From: JASHPR01 sp963739645
GTDB lineage: Bacteria > Actinomycetota > Actinomycetes > Streptosporangiales > Streptosporangiaceae
Assembly (NCBI GenBank): GCA_963739645.1
Contig: CAVUBM010000079.1
Coordinates: 124,001-188,000, forward strand
Reading direction: 5' to 3'
DNA length: 64,000 bases
A program made the translations under genes and the position numbers. The stretch's first letter is position 1. Every line of letters starts with the position of its first letter. Shown here piece after piece: positions 27,096 to 35,615 of this stretch. The notes beneath the pieces are model-generated. The model was not told the origin of the DNA. It saw only the letters and a list, made by a program, of their open reading frames with translations, and did not search any database.

Positions 27096-27872
27096 GGCGC
27101 CGTGGCGGACCAGCCGGACCGGGGCCAGCGCGAACGGCGCGGCGGCCAGGGCGATCAGCGCCAGCGGCGCGGCCGCGGCGATGGCGGCGGCCACGCCGAA
27201 CGGGATCACGATGCAGGCCACGTACAGCAGGCGGGTGCGGTGATCGCCCAGCACCACCGCGAGCGTCCGCTTGCCGGTCACCAGGTCGGTCGGGATGTCG
27301 CGCAGGTTGTTGATCACCAGCAGCGCGCAGGCGAGCAGGCCGACCGGGGCCGCCGCGGCCACCGCGAGCCAGGGCATGCGGCCCATCTGCACGTAGGCGG
27401 TTCCCGCCACGGCGGCCAGGCCGAAGAACAGGAACACCGAGACCTCGCCGAGGGCCCGGTAGCCGTAGGGGTGACGGCCGCCGGTGTAGAACCAGGCCGC
27501 GGCGACGGCCGCCGCGCCCAGGAGCAGCAGCCACCATGAGGTCAAGGCCGCGAGGACCAGGCCGGCCGCGCAGGCCACCGAGAAGCAGCCGAGCGCGGCG
27601 GCGAGCACCTGTCCGGGCGGGGCGAGGCCCGAGGCGACCAGCCGCACCGGCCCGACCCGGCGCTCGTCGGTGCCGCGGATCCCGTCGCTGTAGTCGTTGG
27701 CGTAGTTGACGCCGACCTGCAGGGCCAGCGCGACCACCAGCGCCAGCGCGGCCCGCCCCGGCGAGAACCGGCCGTAGCCGACGGCGACGCCCGTGCCCAC
27801 CACGACCGGGACGATCGCCGCGGGGAGCGTTCGGGGGCGAGCACCAGCCACCCAGTCCCGCGCTGCGGCCAC
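27000..27872 (-). CDS. menA: 1,4-dihydroxy-2-naphthoate polyprenyltransferase
   Basis: MenA attaches the polyprenyl chain to DHNA in menaquinone synthesis and is an integral membrane UbiA-family enzyme. The first Asp-rich motif is VNYANDYSDGIRGTD (residues about 54-68), characteristic of MenA rather than other UbiA proteins. The second conserved segment is NNLRDIPTDLVTGKRTLAV near residue 188. About eight hydrophobic helices, 290 residues, intact. The other men genes are not in this window. Its 3' end overlaps the IclR open frame by 96 bases. Confidence 0.95.
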   Translation of the reverse strand: MAAARDWVAGARPRTLPAAIVPVVVGTGVAVGYGRFSPGRAALALVVALALQVGVNYANDYSDGIRGTDERRVGPVRLVASGLAPPGQVLAAALGCFSVACAAGLVLAALTSWWLLLLGAAAVAAAWFYTGGRHPYGYRALGEVSVFLFFGLAAVAGTAYVQMGRMPWLAVAAAAPVGLLACALLVINNLRDIPTDLVTGKRTLAVVLGDHRTRLLYVACIVIPFGVAAAIAAAAPLALIALAAAPFALAPVRLVRHGASGPGLITALGQTGRLQLAFGVLLTLGLAIRL

Positions 27873-27939
27873 AGCCTCCCTCGATCCACTCCGTTTGGCT
27901 GGTCAGCTGATCAGCGCAACACAGACTAACCGCACCGAA

Positions 27940-28722
27940 TCAGTCCCCAAGCGGCAGGGCGAGCAGCGCGGCGGCGTGGATCTCGTCGATCTGCCCCGCG
28001 TCCAGCCGGCTGGCGCGGCTGGACCTGGCCTGGCGCCTGAGGTACTTGCGCAGCCTGCGGCCGGAGAACACGTCGACGCCGTCCATGCGGGACACGGTCC
28101 ACGGGATCGTGGGCCCGTAGATCACCATCGCCGGGCGGACGCTGATCTCGCGCTCGAGCGTGGCACTCAGATGCCGGGCGGCCTGCGCGCCCTCCCACCG
28201 GGCGTGCCGCAGCCGGTCGGCCTGGCTGAACGGGCCGTGGTAGAGCACCCCGCCGGAGACGTTCCGCACCGGCAGCCTGCGGTCCCAGCGCTCCGAGTCC
28301 AGCGCGAACACGCCCGCTGGCCCGATCACGAGGTGGTCGATGACCGCGTCGCTGCCCGGGATCGCGCGGTTGTGCAGCGCGACGTACCCGGCCGGCCGGA
28401 CCAGGATCAGGCGCCGCCGCGTGCGCCGCTGCGCGGACGTGACCCGGACGGCAGCCGGGATCACGGACGTGGTCCGGGACCGGTAGACCGTATCGACGAT
28501 GGCGACGACGGCCGCGGCGGTCAGCCCCAGCCTCCAGTCCTGCCAGACCCCGACCGCGATCCCGGCGACCGCGGCCATCAGCGCGCGGCCGATCCAGATG
28601 GGCAGCCGCGGGTCGCTGGCCAGGCTGCCGAGAATCAGGCGCGGAAGCGGGATCTCATCCCATCCCTGGGGCGGGACCGCCGGTTCGGTCCCTTTGGTCT
28701 CCGTTCCGGTTTCCCGGTCCAC
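27940..28722 (-). CDS. NERD-domain (nuclease-related) membrane protein
   Basis: A 260-residue protein with one or two membrane helices near residues 44-75 (IGRALMAAVAGIAVGVWQDW; LGLTAAAVVAIVDTVY) and a NERD domain after residue 105. The domain shows YVALHNRAIPGSDAVIDHLV, then IGPAGVFALDSERWDRR, where a restriction-like fold places acidic residues (DH, D-S-E). NERD proteins are common in actinobacteria; nuclease activity is proposed but generally unproven. It is upstream of menA on the same strand (67-base gap) and diverges from the amidase. Confidence 0.85.
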   Translation of the reverse strand: MDRETGTETKGTEPAVPPQGWDEIPLPRLILGSLASDPRLPIWIGRALMAAVAGIAVGVWQDWRLGLTAAAVVAIVDTVYRSRTTSVIPAAVRVTSAQRRTRRRLILVRPAGYVALHNRAIPGSDAVIDHLVIGPAGVFALDSERWDRRLPVRNVSGGVLYHGPFSQADRLRHARWEGAQAARHLSATLEREISVRPAMVIYGPTIPWTVSRMDGVDVFSGRRLRKYLRRQARSSRASRLDAGQIDEIHAAALLALPLGD

Positions 28723-28831
28723 GTGCCACAGCGTAATCGAGTAAATACGCGTCAGCCATGGGGACCCACGATTCCGGGTGGGCCGGCCCCCCGCTCGACC
28801 GCTAGAGCAGCTACGTCTACTGTTCGGTAAG

Positions 28832-30262
28832 GTGACGCAGATTCATGACCTGACCGTGATCGAGCAGGCTGCCGCCATTCGCGCCGGCGAGCTGTCCCCG
28901 GTCGAGATCACCGACCATTACCTGGACCGCATCGACCGCCACTCCGACGAGGTCGGGGCGTTCTACACGGTGACGGCGGACCTGGCCCGCCAGGAGGCGG
29001 CCAAGGCGGAGCAGGCCGTGGCCCAGGCCACCGGGGACGAGCGCGAGGCGCTGCCGCCGCTGACCGGGGTCCCGATCCCGATCAAGGACCTGAACATGGT
29101 CGCGGGCGTGCGCATGACCTTCGGGAGCACGATCTTCGCCGACAACATCGCGGACGCCGACGACTACGTGGTCGCGGCCCTCCGCGCGGCCGGCGTCGTG
29201 ATCACCGGCAAGACCGCGACACCGGAGTTCGGCCTGCCGTGCTACACCGAGACCAGGATCGGGCCGCCGGCCAGGACCCCGTGGGACCTGAGCCGGTCGG
29301 CCGGCGGGTCCAGCGGCGGTGCCGCCGCCGCGGTCGCGGCCGGCCTGGCCCCCGCGGCCCAGGGCAGCGACGGCGGCGGGTCGATCCGGATCCCGTCCAG
29401 CGTCTGCGGGCTGTTCGGCATCAAGGCCACCCGGGGCCGGGTCTCCGGCGGCCCGCTGTTCCCTGACCTGGCCGGCCTGGCCATCGACGGCCCGCTCGCG
29501 CGCACGGTCGCCGACGCCGCGCTGCTGCTCGACGTGATGAGCGGCAACCACCTGGGCGACATGTACACGCTGCCGCCGCTGCCCCCGGGCGAGACGTTCC
29601 TGGGCCACGCCCGCCGCGAGCCGGGCCGGCTCCGGATTGGCCGGTCCCTGCAGCACGCGGTCGAGGGCGCGGAGGTCCACCCGGACTGCGTGGCCGCGTA
29701 CGAGGAGGCCAGCGCGCTGCTGGCCGAGCTCGGACACGAGGTCGAGGACGTGGAGATGCCGTTCGGCCCCGACGTGGTGCCGATGTTCGAGACGCTCTGG
29801 TACGCGATGGCCACGCTGGCCCCGATCGCTCCTGCCCAAGAGGAGCAGCTGCTGCCCATCACCCGCTACCTGCGGGGCCGGGGTGAGCAGGTCAAGGCTG
29901 GTGAGCTGGTCTTCGCGCAGGCCTACCTGCAGGCCGTTACGCGAACCGCGCTGGAGACCCTCAACGGCTACGACGCGGTGCTCTCGCCCACTCTGGCCTC
30001 ACCCCCGGTGCCGGTCGGTCACTTCGACGAGGTGGAACCCGCAGAGAACTTCGAGCGGCAGAAGCGGTTCACCCCCTACACCGCCCTGTACAACGTGTCC
30101 GGCCAGCCGGCCGTGAGCGTGCCCCTGCACTGGACCGAGACCGGTCTGCCGATCGGGATCATGCTGGCCGGCCGCATGGGGGACGAGGCCACCCTGATCT
30201 CGCTGTCGGCGCAGCTCGAGGCCGCGCGCCCGTGGCGGGACCGCCATCCGCCGATCTGGTAA
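28832..30262 (+). CDS. Amidase-signature (AS) family enzyme
   Basis: A 476-residue hydrolase of the amidase-signature superfamily (GatA/AmiE-like). The Ser-cisSer-Lys triad is visible: Lys in TGVPIPIKDLNMVAG near residue 80, cis-Ser in SAGGSSGGAAAAVAAG near 155-170, and nucleophile Ser in GSDGGGSIRIPSSVCG near 177-187. The C-terminal half has VLSPTLASPPVPVG and YNVSGQPAVSVPL. The gene stands alone without gatB or gatC, so it is probably a catabolic amidase rather than the tRNA amidotransferase. The GTG at 28832 gives the usual family start (TQIHDLTVIEQAAAI); the frame is open from 28778. Confidence 0.88.
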   Translation: MTQIHDLTVIEQAAAIRAGELSPVEITDHYLDRIDRHSDEVGAFYTVTADLARQEAAKAEQAVAQATGDEREALPPLTGVPIPIKDLNMVAGVRMTFGSTIFADNIADADDYVVAALRAAGVVITGKTATPEFGLPCYTETRIGPPARTPWDLSRSAGGSSGGAAAAVAAGLAPAAQGSDGGGSIRIPSSVCGLFGIKATRGRVSGGPLFPDLAGLAIDGPLARTVADAALLLDVMSGNHLGDMYTLPPLPPGETFLGHARREPGRLRIGRSLQHAVEGAEVHPDCVAAYEEASALLAELGHEVEDVEMPFGPDVVPMFETLWYAMATLAPIAPAQEEQLLPITRYLRGRGEQVKAGELVFAQAYLQAVTRTALETLNGYDAVLSPTLASPPVPVGHFDEVEPAENFERQKRFTPYTALYNVSGQPAVSVPLHWTETGLPIGIMLAGRMGDEATLISLSAQLEAARPWRDRHPPIW

Positions 30263-30549
30263 GCATGGCGGCGGCAATCTCCCCGGCCGCGGCGACCCGC
30301 CCGGAAAGCAGAGGGCTGCCGGCCGCCCGGGGAATGGGCTGTGAATAAGTAAAGGGCGAACAAGGCGCCCGGCATCCTGTGCGAACAAGCAGCCTCTGCG
30401 CAGGTTCTGTTGAAGCTGGCCGGCGACATTGCTCTGCGTTGCCCGAACTGGGTAACCCGAGACCTGCCGAACCAGGGCAGCTGAAAATGGCCGCCGCCCG
30501 CCGGCCTTGCGCGGTGTCGGCTTTCCCCGAACCGGTGGAGGACAGTGTC

Positions 30550-31140
30550 GTGCTTGCCAGGTTGCTGAGTCGCTGCGGCGTAGATGTGCGTCTTTCCTGC
30601 AAGATTCTCTGCGCATGCGGGAGCTGCGCGATACTCATGCTCACCGCCGGGTGCGGCACGAAGCCGGCCGCGGCATCGGCGTCCGCGTCCGCATCGGCCT
30701 CGCCCAGCGCCGGGATCAGCGCCTACCTCACCTGCCTGCGCCAGCACGGGGCCAACGTGCCCACCGTCCGGCCCACGGCGCGCCCGTCGGCCCGTCCTAG
30801 CGGCCCCCGTCCCAGCGGCGGGTTCGCGGCCAATCCGGAGTTCAGGAAGGCCATGACGGCCTGCGCGTCGCTGCGCCCGAAGGGCGGGTTCGGGCGCGGG
30901 TTCGGCGGCCAGCTCGGGACGGCGCTCATGGCGTTCCGCACCTGCATGGCCGCGCACGGCGAGACGATTCCGACCACCCGCCCGTCGCCCATGCCCACGG
31001 CCCGGCCGACTGGGGACGCCCGCTTCCTCAACGGGCTGAACCCCACCGACCCGAAGGTCGGGGCCGCGCTGAAAGCCTGCGCGTCCAAGATCCCGGCCTT
31101 CCCCCGGCCCGGCGCCTCGGCCAGCCCCGCCACCGGCTAG
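30550..31140 (+). CDS. Lipoprotein with an internally duplicated Cys-HG domain
   Basis: A probable lipoprotein of 196 residues. The GTG at 30550 is chosen because GGAGGA lies 7 bases upstream; the frame is open from 30379. A signal sequence (SCKILCACGSCAILMLTAGC) ends in lipobox LTAGC, followed by an Ala/Ser-rich linker. The exported part is a tandem duplication. Unit 1 runs YLTCLRQHGANVPTVRP to MTACASLRP; unit 2 runs FRTCMAAHGETIPTTRP to LKACASKIP. Each unit has two cysteines that could pair. Function unknown; the MMPL transporter gene follows 253 bases downstream. Confidence 0.75.
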   Translation: MLARLLSRCGVDVRLSCKILCACGSCAILMLTAGCGTKPAAASASASASASPSAGISAYLTCLRQHGANVPTVRPTARPSARPSGPRPSGGFAANPEFRKAMTACASLRPKGGFGRGFGGQLGTALMAFRTCMAAHGETIPTTRPSPMPTARPTGDARFLNGLNPTDPKVGAALKACASKIPAFPRPGASASPATG

Positions 31141-31393
31141 CCAGCCTCCGGCTGGTCTCGGAAGCTGTCGATGTGGATTTGCTGTAGTTGGGTGTGCACC
31201 AGACTCACATCGATCAGCCCTAAGGGCGTGCTGGGCGGTCGGCATTCCCGGCAAATGGGGCAAAAAACCGGGCCGGTGCCGCAGCCGGGAACTCTCCAAC
31301 GAGCCGCCCGCCGCCGGGGCCGGTCTTCACCCGTATCGGGTGATGACATGGTGAGGCCGGGCTGCGACGGTCTGACTTGCTGGTTCTGACGCG

Positions 31394-33658
31394 TTGGGGG
31401 ACGCCTTGAATCACCTGCTTGCGCGACTGGGAGGCTTTGCGGCTCGGAAGCACTGGATCATCATCGCGGTCTGGGTGATCATCCTGGGCGGCCTGCTGTG
31501 GGCCAAGGGCGCCTACGGCGGGAGCTACGTCAACAACTACACCGTTCCGGGCAGCGATTCGTCGAACGGTCTCAACGTGCTCAACGCCGACTACCCGTCG
31601 CAGGGCGGCTACGGCGGGCAGATCGTGTTCCACGCCAAGCACGGCACGGTCACGCAGCAGCAGAAGGCGGTGAACCAGGCCACGAGCAACGTGGCCAAGC
31701 TGTCCGGCGTGACCAAGGCGGTCAGCCCGTTCTCATCGCCGCAGTCGGGCGCCGTGTCCAAGAATCAGGAGATCGCTTACTCCAGCGTGACCTGGAGCGA
31801 CAACCCGGCGGGCCTGACCAGCTCGTACCTGGACAAGCTGAACAACGCGGTCAAGCCCGCGCGGAACGCCGGCCTCGAGGTGGCGTACGGCGGCGGGGCC
31901 GGCCAGATCGGCCAGCAGACGGACGACACCACATCGGAGCTCATCGGCCTGGCCTGCGCCCTGCTGCTGCTGTTGTTCATGTTCGGCTCGTTCATCACCG
32001 CGATGGTCCCGCTGGTGTCCGCGGTCTTCAGCGTCGGCGCGGGCTTGTCCGTGGTCGGGCTGCTCGCCGCGATCACGACATTCCCGAGCGTGGCGCCGAC
32101 CGTCGCCACCCTGCTCGGCCTCGGCGTCGCGGTCGACTACGGCCTATTCCTCACCGCCCGGCACCGGGATCAGCTCGACCGCGGCATGGACGTAGTGAAG
32201 TCCGCGGCCAGCGCCGAGAGCACCTCGGGCGCGGCGGTGATCGTCGCGGGCAGCACGGTCGTGGTGGCGATCCTCGGGCTCTACATCTCCGGCGTGCCGT
32301 TCGTGGGCGCCATGGGCCTGGCCGCGGCGATTGTGGTCGCCATCACGATGATGGCGGCGCTCACGCTGGTGCCCTCGTTCATGGGCGTCGTCAAGAACAA
32401 CGTCCGATCCCTGCCGGCCCGCGTCAAGGCGCACCGGGCCGGGATCTCCGCGCAGGAGCAGGCGAAGCAGACCGCCGCGGTCACCGAGGAGCACCACGAG
32501 CAGAGCGGCTTCGCCCGCTGGGGGCGCCGGGTCGCCCGGCAGCCTTGGCCGTGGGGGATCGCCAGCGTGCTGGTGCTCCTGGTGCTGGCCATCCCGCTGC
32601 TGTCGATCAACCTGAACCAGCCGGACAACGGCACCAACCCGACCAGCGACAGCAGCCGCCGCGCCTACGACCTCATCAGCGAGGGGTTCGGCGTAGGTGC
32701 CAACGGCCCGCTGACCGTGGTGGTGAAGCTGCCCAAGCAGTCCAGCTCCGCCGACCAATCGCTGCTGAACAACATGAGCAAGAGCGTGGCCAGCGCGCAC
32801 GGGGTCGCATCGGTGTCGCCGGCGTCGGTGAACAGCGCCAAGACCGTCGCGGTGTTCAACGCGATCCCGACCACCCGGCCGCAGGCGAAGGCCACGACCA
32901 CGCTGGTGCATAGGCTGCGCGACGACGTCCTGCCCACCTACAAGGAGACGTCCTACGTCACGGGAACCACCCCGGGCAACGTGGACTTCACCGAGCAGGT
33001 CAGCAGCCGCATGATCTGGCTGATCCTCGCCGTGGTGGCGATCGCGTTCGTGCTGCTGACCGCCGCGTTCCGGTCCGTCGTCATCCCCACGAAGGCAGCG
33101 ATCATGAATCTGCTGTCGATCGGGGCCGCGTACGGCGTGATCGTCGCGGTCTTCCAGTGGGGCTGGGGCGCGAGCCTGATCGGGGTGCACACCACGTCCC
33201 CGATCCCGGCCTACGTGCCGATGATGGTGTTCGCGATCGTCTTCGGTCTGTCCATGGACTACGAGGTGTTCCTGCTCTCCCGGGTGCACGAGGCCTGGAT
33301 ATCGACCAGGGACGCGCACCGGAGCGTCGCGATCGGCATCGGCGGCACCGCGCGGGTGATCACGACCGCCGCGGCCATCATGGTCACCGTGTTCTCGAGC
33401 TTCCTGCTGAACGACCAGTCCGCGGTGAAGATGCTGGCCCTCGGCATGGCGGTGGCGGTGCTCATCGACGCGTCGCTCGTCCGGATGATCCTGGTGCCCG
33501 CGATCATGTCCCTGCTCGGCAAGCACGCCTGGTGGATGCCGCGCTGGATGGAGCACGTGGTGCCGCAACTGCACCTGGAGGGCAGCGAGGTCGCGGCGGC
33601 CGCGTCCGAGGCGTCGTTCGTGGGCGCCGCGCCGCGGCTCAGCAGGCCCGGCGATTAG
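31394..33658 (+). CDS. MMPL-family RND-type membrane transporter
   Basis: A 754-residue transporter of the MmpL/actinorhodin-exporter type, exporting lipids or natural products by proton antiport. About 12 membrane helices occur in two halves, each with one helix then a large outer loop then five helices. The paired motifs VATLLGLGVAVDYGLFLTAR (near residue 240) and FAIVFGLSMDYEVFLLSRVH (near residue 615) carry the D-Y proton-relay residues. The TTG at 31394 is uncertain; a second TTG lies at 31406. Intact. The lipoprotein gene precedes it and a strong hairpin follows. Confidence 0.9.
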   Translation: MGDALNHLLARLGGFAARKHWIIIAVWVIILGGLLWAKGAYGGSYVNNYTVPGSDSSNGLNVLNADYPSQGGYGGQIVFHAKHGTVTQQQKAVNQATSNVAKLSGVTKAVSPFSSPQSGAVSKNQEIAYSSVTWSDNPAGLTSSYLDKLNNAVKPARNAGLEVAYGGGAGQIGQQTDDTTSELIGLACALLLLLFMFGSFITAMVPLVSAVFSVGAGLSVVGLLAAITTFPSVAPTVATLLGLGVAVDYGLFLTARHRDQLDRGMDVVKSAASAESTSGAAVIVAGSTVVVAILGLYISGVPFVGAMGLAAAIVVAITMMAALTLVPSFMGVVKNNVRSLPARVKAHRAGISAQEQAKQTAAVTEEHHEQSGFARWGRRVARQPWPWGIASVLVLLVLAIPLLSINLNQPDNGTNPTSDSSRRAYDLISEGFGVGANGPLTVVVKLPKQSSSADQSLLNNMSKSVASAHGVASVSPASVNSAKTVAVFNAIPTTRPQAKATTTLVHRLRDDVLPTYKETSYVTGTTPGNVDFTEQVSSRMIWLILAVVAIAFVLLTAAFRSVVIPTKAAIMNLLSIGAAYGVIVAVFQWGWGASLIGVHTTSPIPAYVPMMVFAIVFGLSMDYEVFLLSRVHEAWISTRDAHRSVAIGIGGTARVITTAAAIMVTVFSSFLLNDQSAVKMLALGMAVAVLIDASLVRMILVPAIMSLLGKHAWWMPRWMEHVVPQLHLEGSEVAAAASEASFVGAAPRLSRPGD

Positions 33659-33710
33659 TGTGGATGGCACTTAACTGCGGAAACAGCAACAGTAAAGTGC
33701 CGTTCACACT
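33657..33710 (+). terminator. Long hairpin after the MMPL gene
   Basis: Two 21-base arms at 33657-33677 and 33690-33710 pair at 20 of 21 positions (18 Watson-Crick, two G-U) around a 12-base loop, starting within the MMPL stop codon. The arms carry AGTGTG...GGCACTT and AAGTGCC...CACACT. There is no U tract, as is common for actinomycete terminators. The arms are AT-richer than the surroundings, which suggests a dedicated or mobile hairpin. Confidence 0.7.
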
Positions 33711-33803
33711 ATTGGCCCTCTGCGCGCATGGGCCTGACGGGCCGCGTGGCACGCAAGCGGCCGCAGGTGCCCGGCCGCATAGCAGATGGAGCTGGCCTGA
33801 TCA

Positions 33804-35615
33804 TTGAGCAGGACGGACCCTGAGCTGATCCGGCGCGCCGAGGCCGCCGGGATCGCGCCCCGCTACCGGGACTCGCGCGACCAGGAAGTCGAGGTGAGCG
33901 CGGAGACCCTCACCGCGATCCTGGACGCGCTCGACAGCGTGCCCGGCGCCGCCGGGCCCGGCCGGGGCGAGGAATCCGGCGGCCAGGCCGGGCTCGCCCG
34001 GCCCCGGATCCCTGACCGCCGGTCCTGGGGGTTCACCGTCCAGCTCTACTCGGTCCGCTCCCGCGAGTCGTGGGGTCACGGCGATCTGCGCGACCTGGCC
34101 GACCTGACCGCCTGGAGCGCCCGCGACCTGGGCGCCGGCTTCGTACTGATCAACCCGCTGCACGCCGCCGAGCCGCTGCCGCCGGTCAGCGACTCCCCGT
34201 ACCTGCCGATGACCAGGCGCTACGTCAGCCCGCTCTACCTGCGGATCGAGGACATCGCCGAGTACCGCCGGCTGGACGCCGCGCAGCGGGCGCGGATCGA
34301 GGCGCTCGCCGCCCCGCTCCTGGCCAGCAACGCCACCCCGGCGCTCATCGACAGGGACGCGGTCTGGGCGGCCAAGCGGGCGGCGCTGGAAATCATCCAC
34401 CGGGTGCCGCTCAGCGAGACCAGGCGCGGCGAGTACGAGCGGTTCCGCAAGCGCGAGGGCCGCGAGCTCGAGCACTGGGCCGCCTGGTGCGCGCTCGCCG
34501 AGCGGCACGGGCCCGACTGGCGCGACTGGCCGGGCCCGGACCGTGATCCGCGCCGCGCGGCCGCGGCCCCCGGCCCGGATGCCGAGTTCCACGCCTGGCT
34601 GCAGTGGCTCACTGATGAGCAGCTGGCCGCCGCGCAGCGGACGGCGCTGGCCGCGGGCATGGACACCGGGATCATCAGCGACCTTGCGGTCGGCGCCCAC
34701 CCCGGCGGGGCGGACGCCTGGGCGCACCAGGACCTGCTGGTCCGCGGCCTGTCTGTGGGCGCGCCGCCGGACGAGTTCAACCAGCGCGGGCAGGACTGGT
34801 CGCAGCCGCCCTGGCACCCGCGGCGGCTGGCCGCCGCCGGCTACCGCCCGCTGAACGAGCTGTTCGCTGCCGGGCTCCGGCACGGCGGCGGGCTGCGGGT
34901 CGACCACGTGATGGGGCTGATGCGGCTGTGGTGCATGCCCGTGGGCTGGCCGCCCGACCGCGGCGCGTACATCCGCTACGACCACCGGTCCACGGTGGCC
35001 GCGCTGGCCGGGCAGGCGGCCCGGGCCGGGGCGCTGGCCATCGGCGAGGACCTCGGCACCGTCGACCGCTGGATCCGCGAGTACCTGACGGCCAGCCGGA
35101 TCATGGGCACCTCCATGCTCTGGTTCGCCCGCGAGCCCGACGGGACGCCGCTGGCCCCTGAGCACTGGCGGCGCGACTGCATGGCGACGGTGGGCACCCA
35201 CGACGTGCCTCCAGTGGCCGCGTTCCGCACCGGCGATCAGGTGACCGTGCGGGCGCGGCTGGGGGTGCTGACCCAGCCCGAAGAGGCAGAACGCGATTCC
35301 GCGCGGCAGATGTTGTCGCAGTGGCGTAATGCCCTGGTGGGGGAGGGGCTGATCCCGGACGGGCCGCTGCCCGGCCCGGACGAGTTCACCGTGGCGCTCT
35401 ACGCCTACCTGGCCCGCACCGAGGCCAGGCTCATCGGTGTCTCGCTCGCGGACGCGGTCGGCGACCGCCGGCCGCAGAACATCCCCGGGACCAGCGACGA
35501 GTACCCGAACTGGCGGATCCCGCTCTGCGACGGCGACGGCCACGCGGTCCTGCTCGGGGACCTCCCCTCCCTCCCCCTGGTGCAGGCGGTCGCCCGCGCC
35601 GCCGCGTCCGGCTCC
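33804..35615 (+). CDS. malQ: 4-alpha-glucanotransferase (amylomaltase, GH77)
   Basis: MalQ transfers maltodextrin segments between glucans in glycogen/maltose metabolism. The TTG at 33804 starts SRTDPELIRRAEAAGIAPRY. The GH77 core begins with GFTVQLYSVRSRESWGHGDL and SPYLPMTRRYVSPLYLR; the nucleophile Asp lies in GGGLRVDHVMGLMRLW, the acid/base Glu in IGEDLGTV and the third carboxylate in GTHDVPPVAAF. Homology ends near LPSLPLVQAVARAA (about 35600). The frame has no stop there and continues to 36644 antisense to pepN; that extension has no homology. A lost stop through a one-base error near 35590-35620 is the likely cause, so the end given is approximate. Confidence 0.9.

Noticed and set aside
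30277..30334. GC-rich partial hairpin after the amidase gene
   Set aside because: Pairing is interrupted by bulges and no better than expected in this GC content.
33801..35543. 580-codon minus-strand frame over malQ
   Set aside because: Antisense shadow with no recognisable domain.
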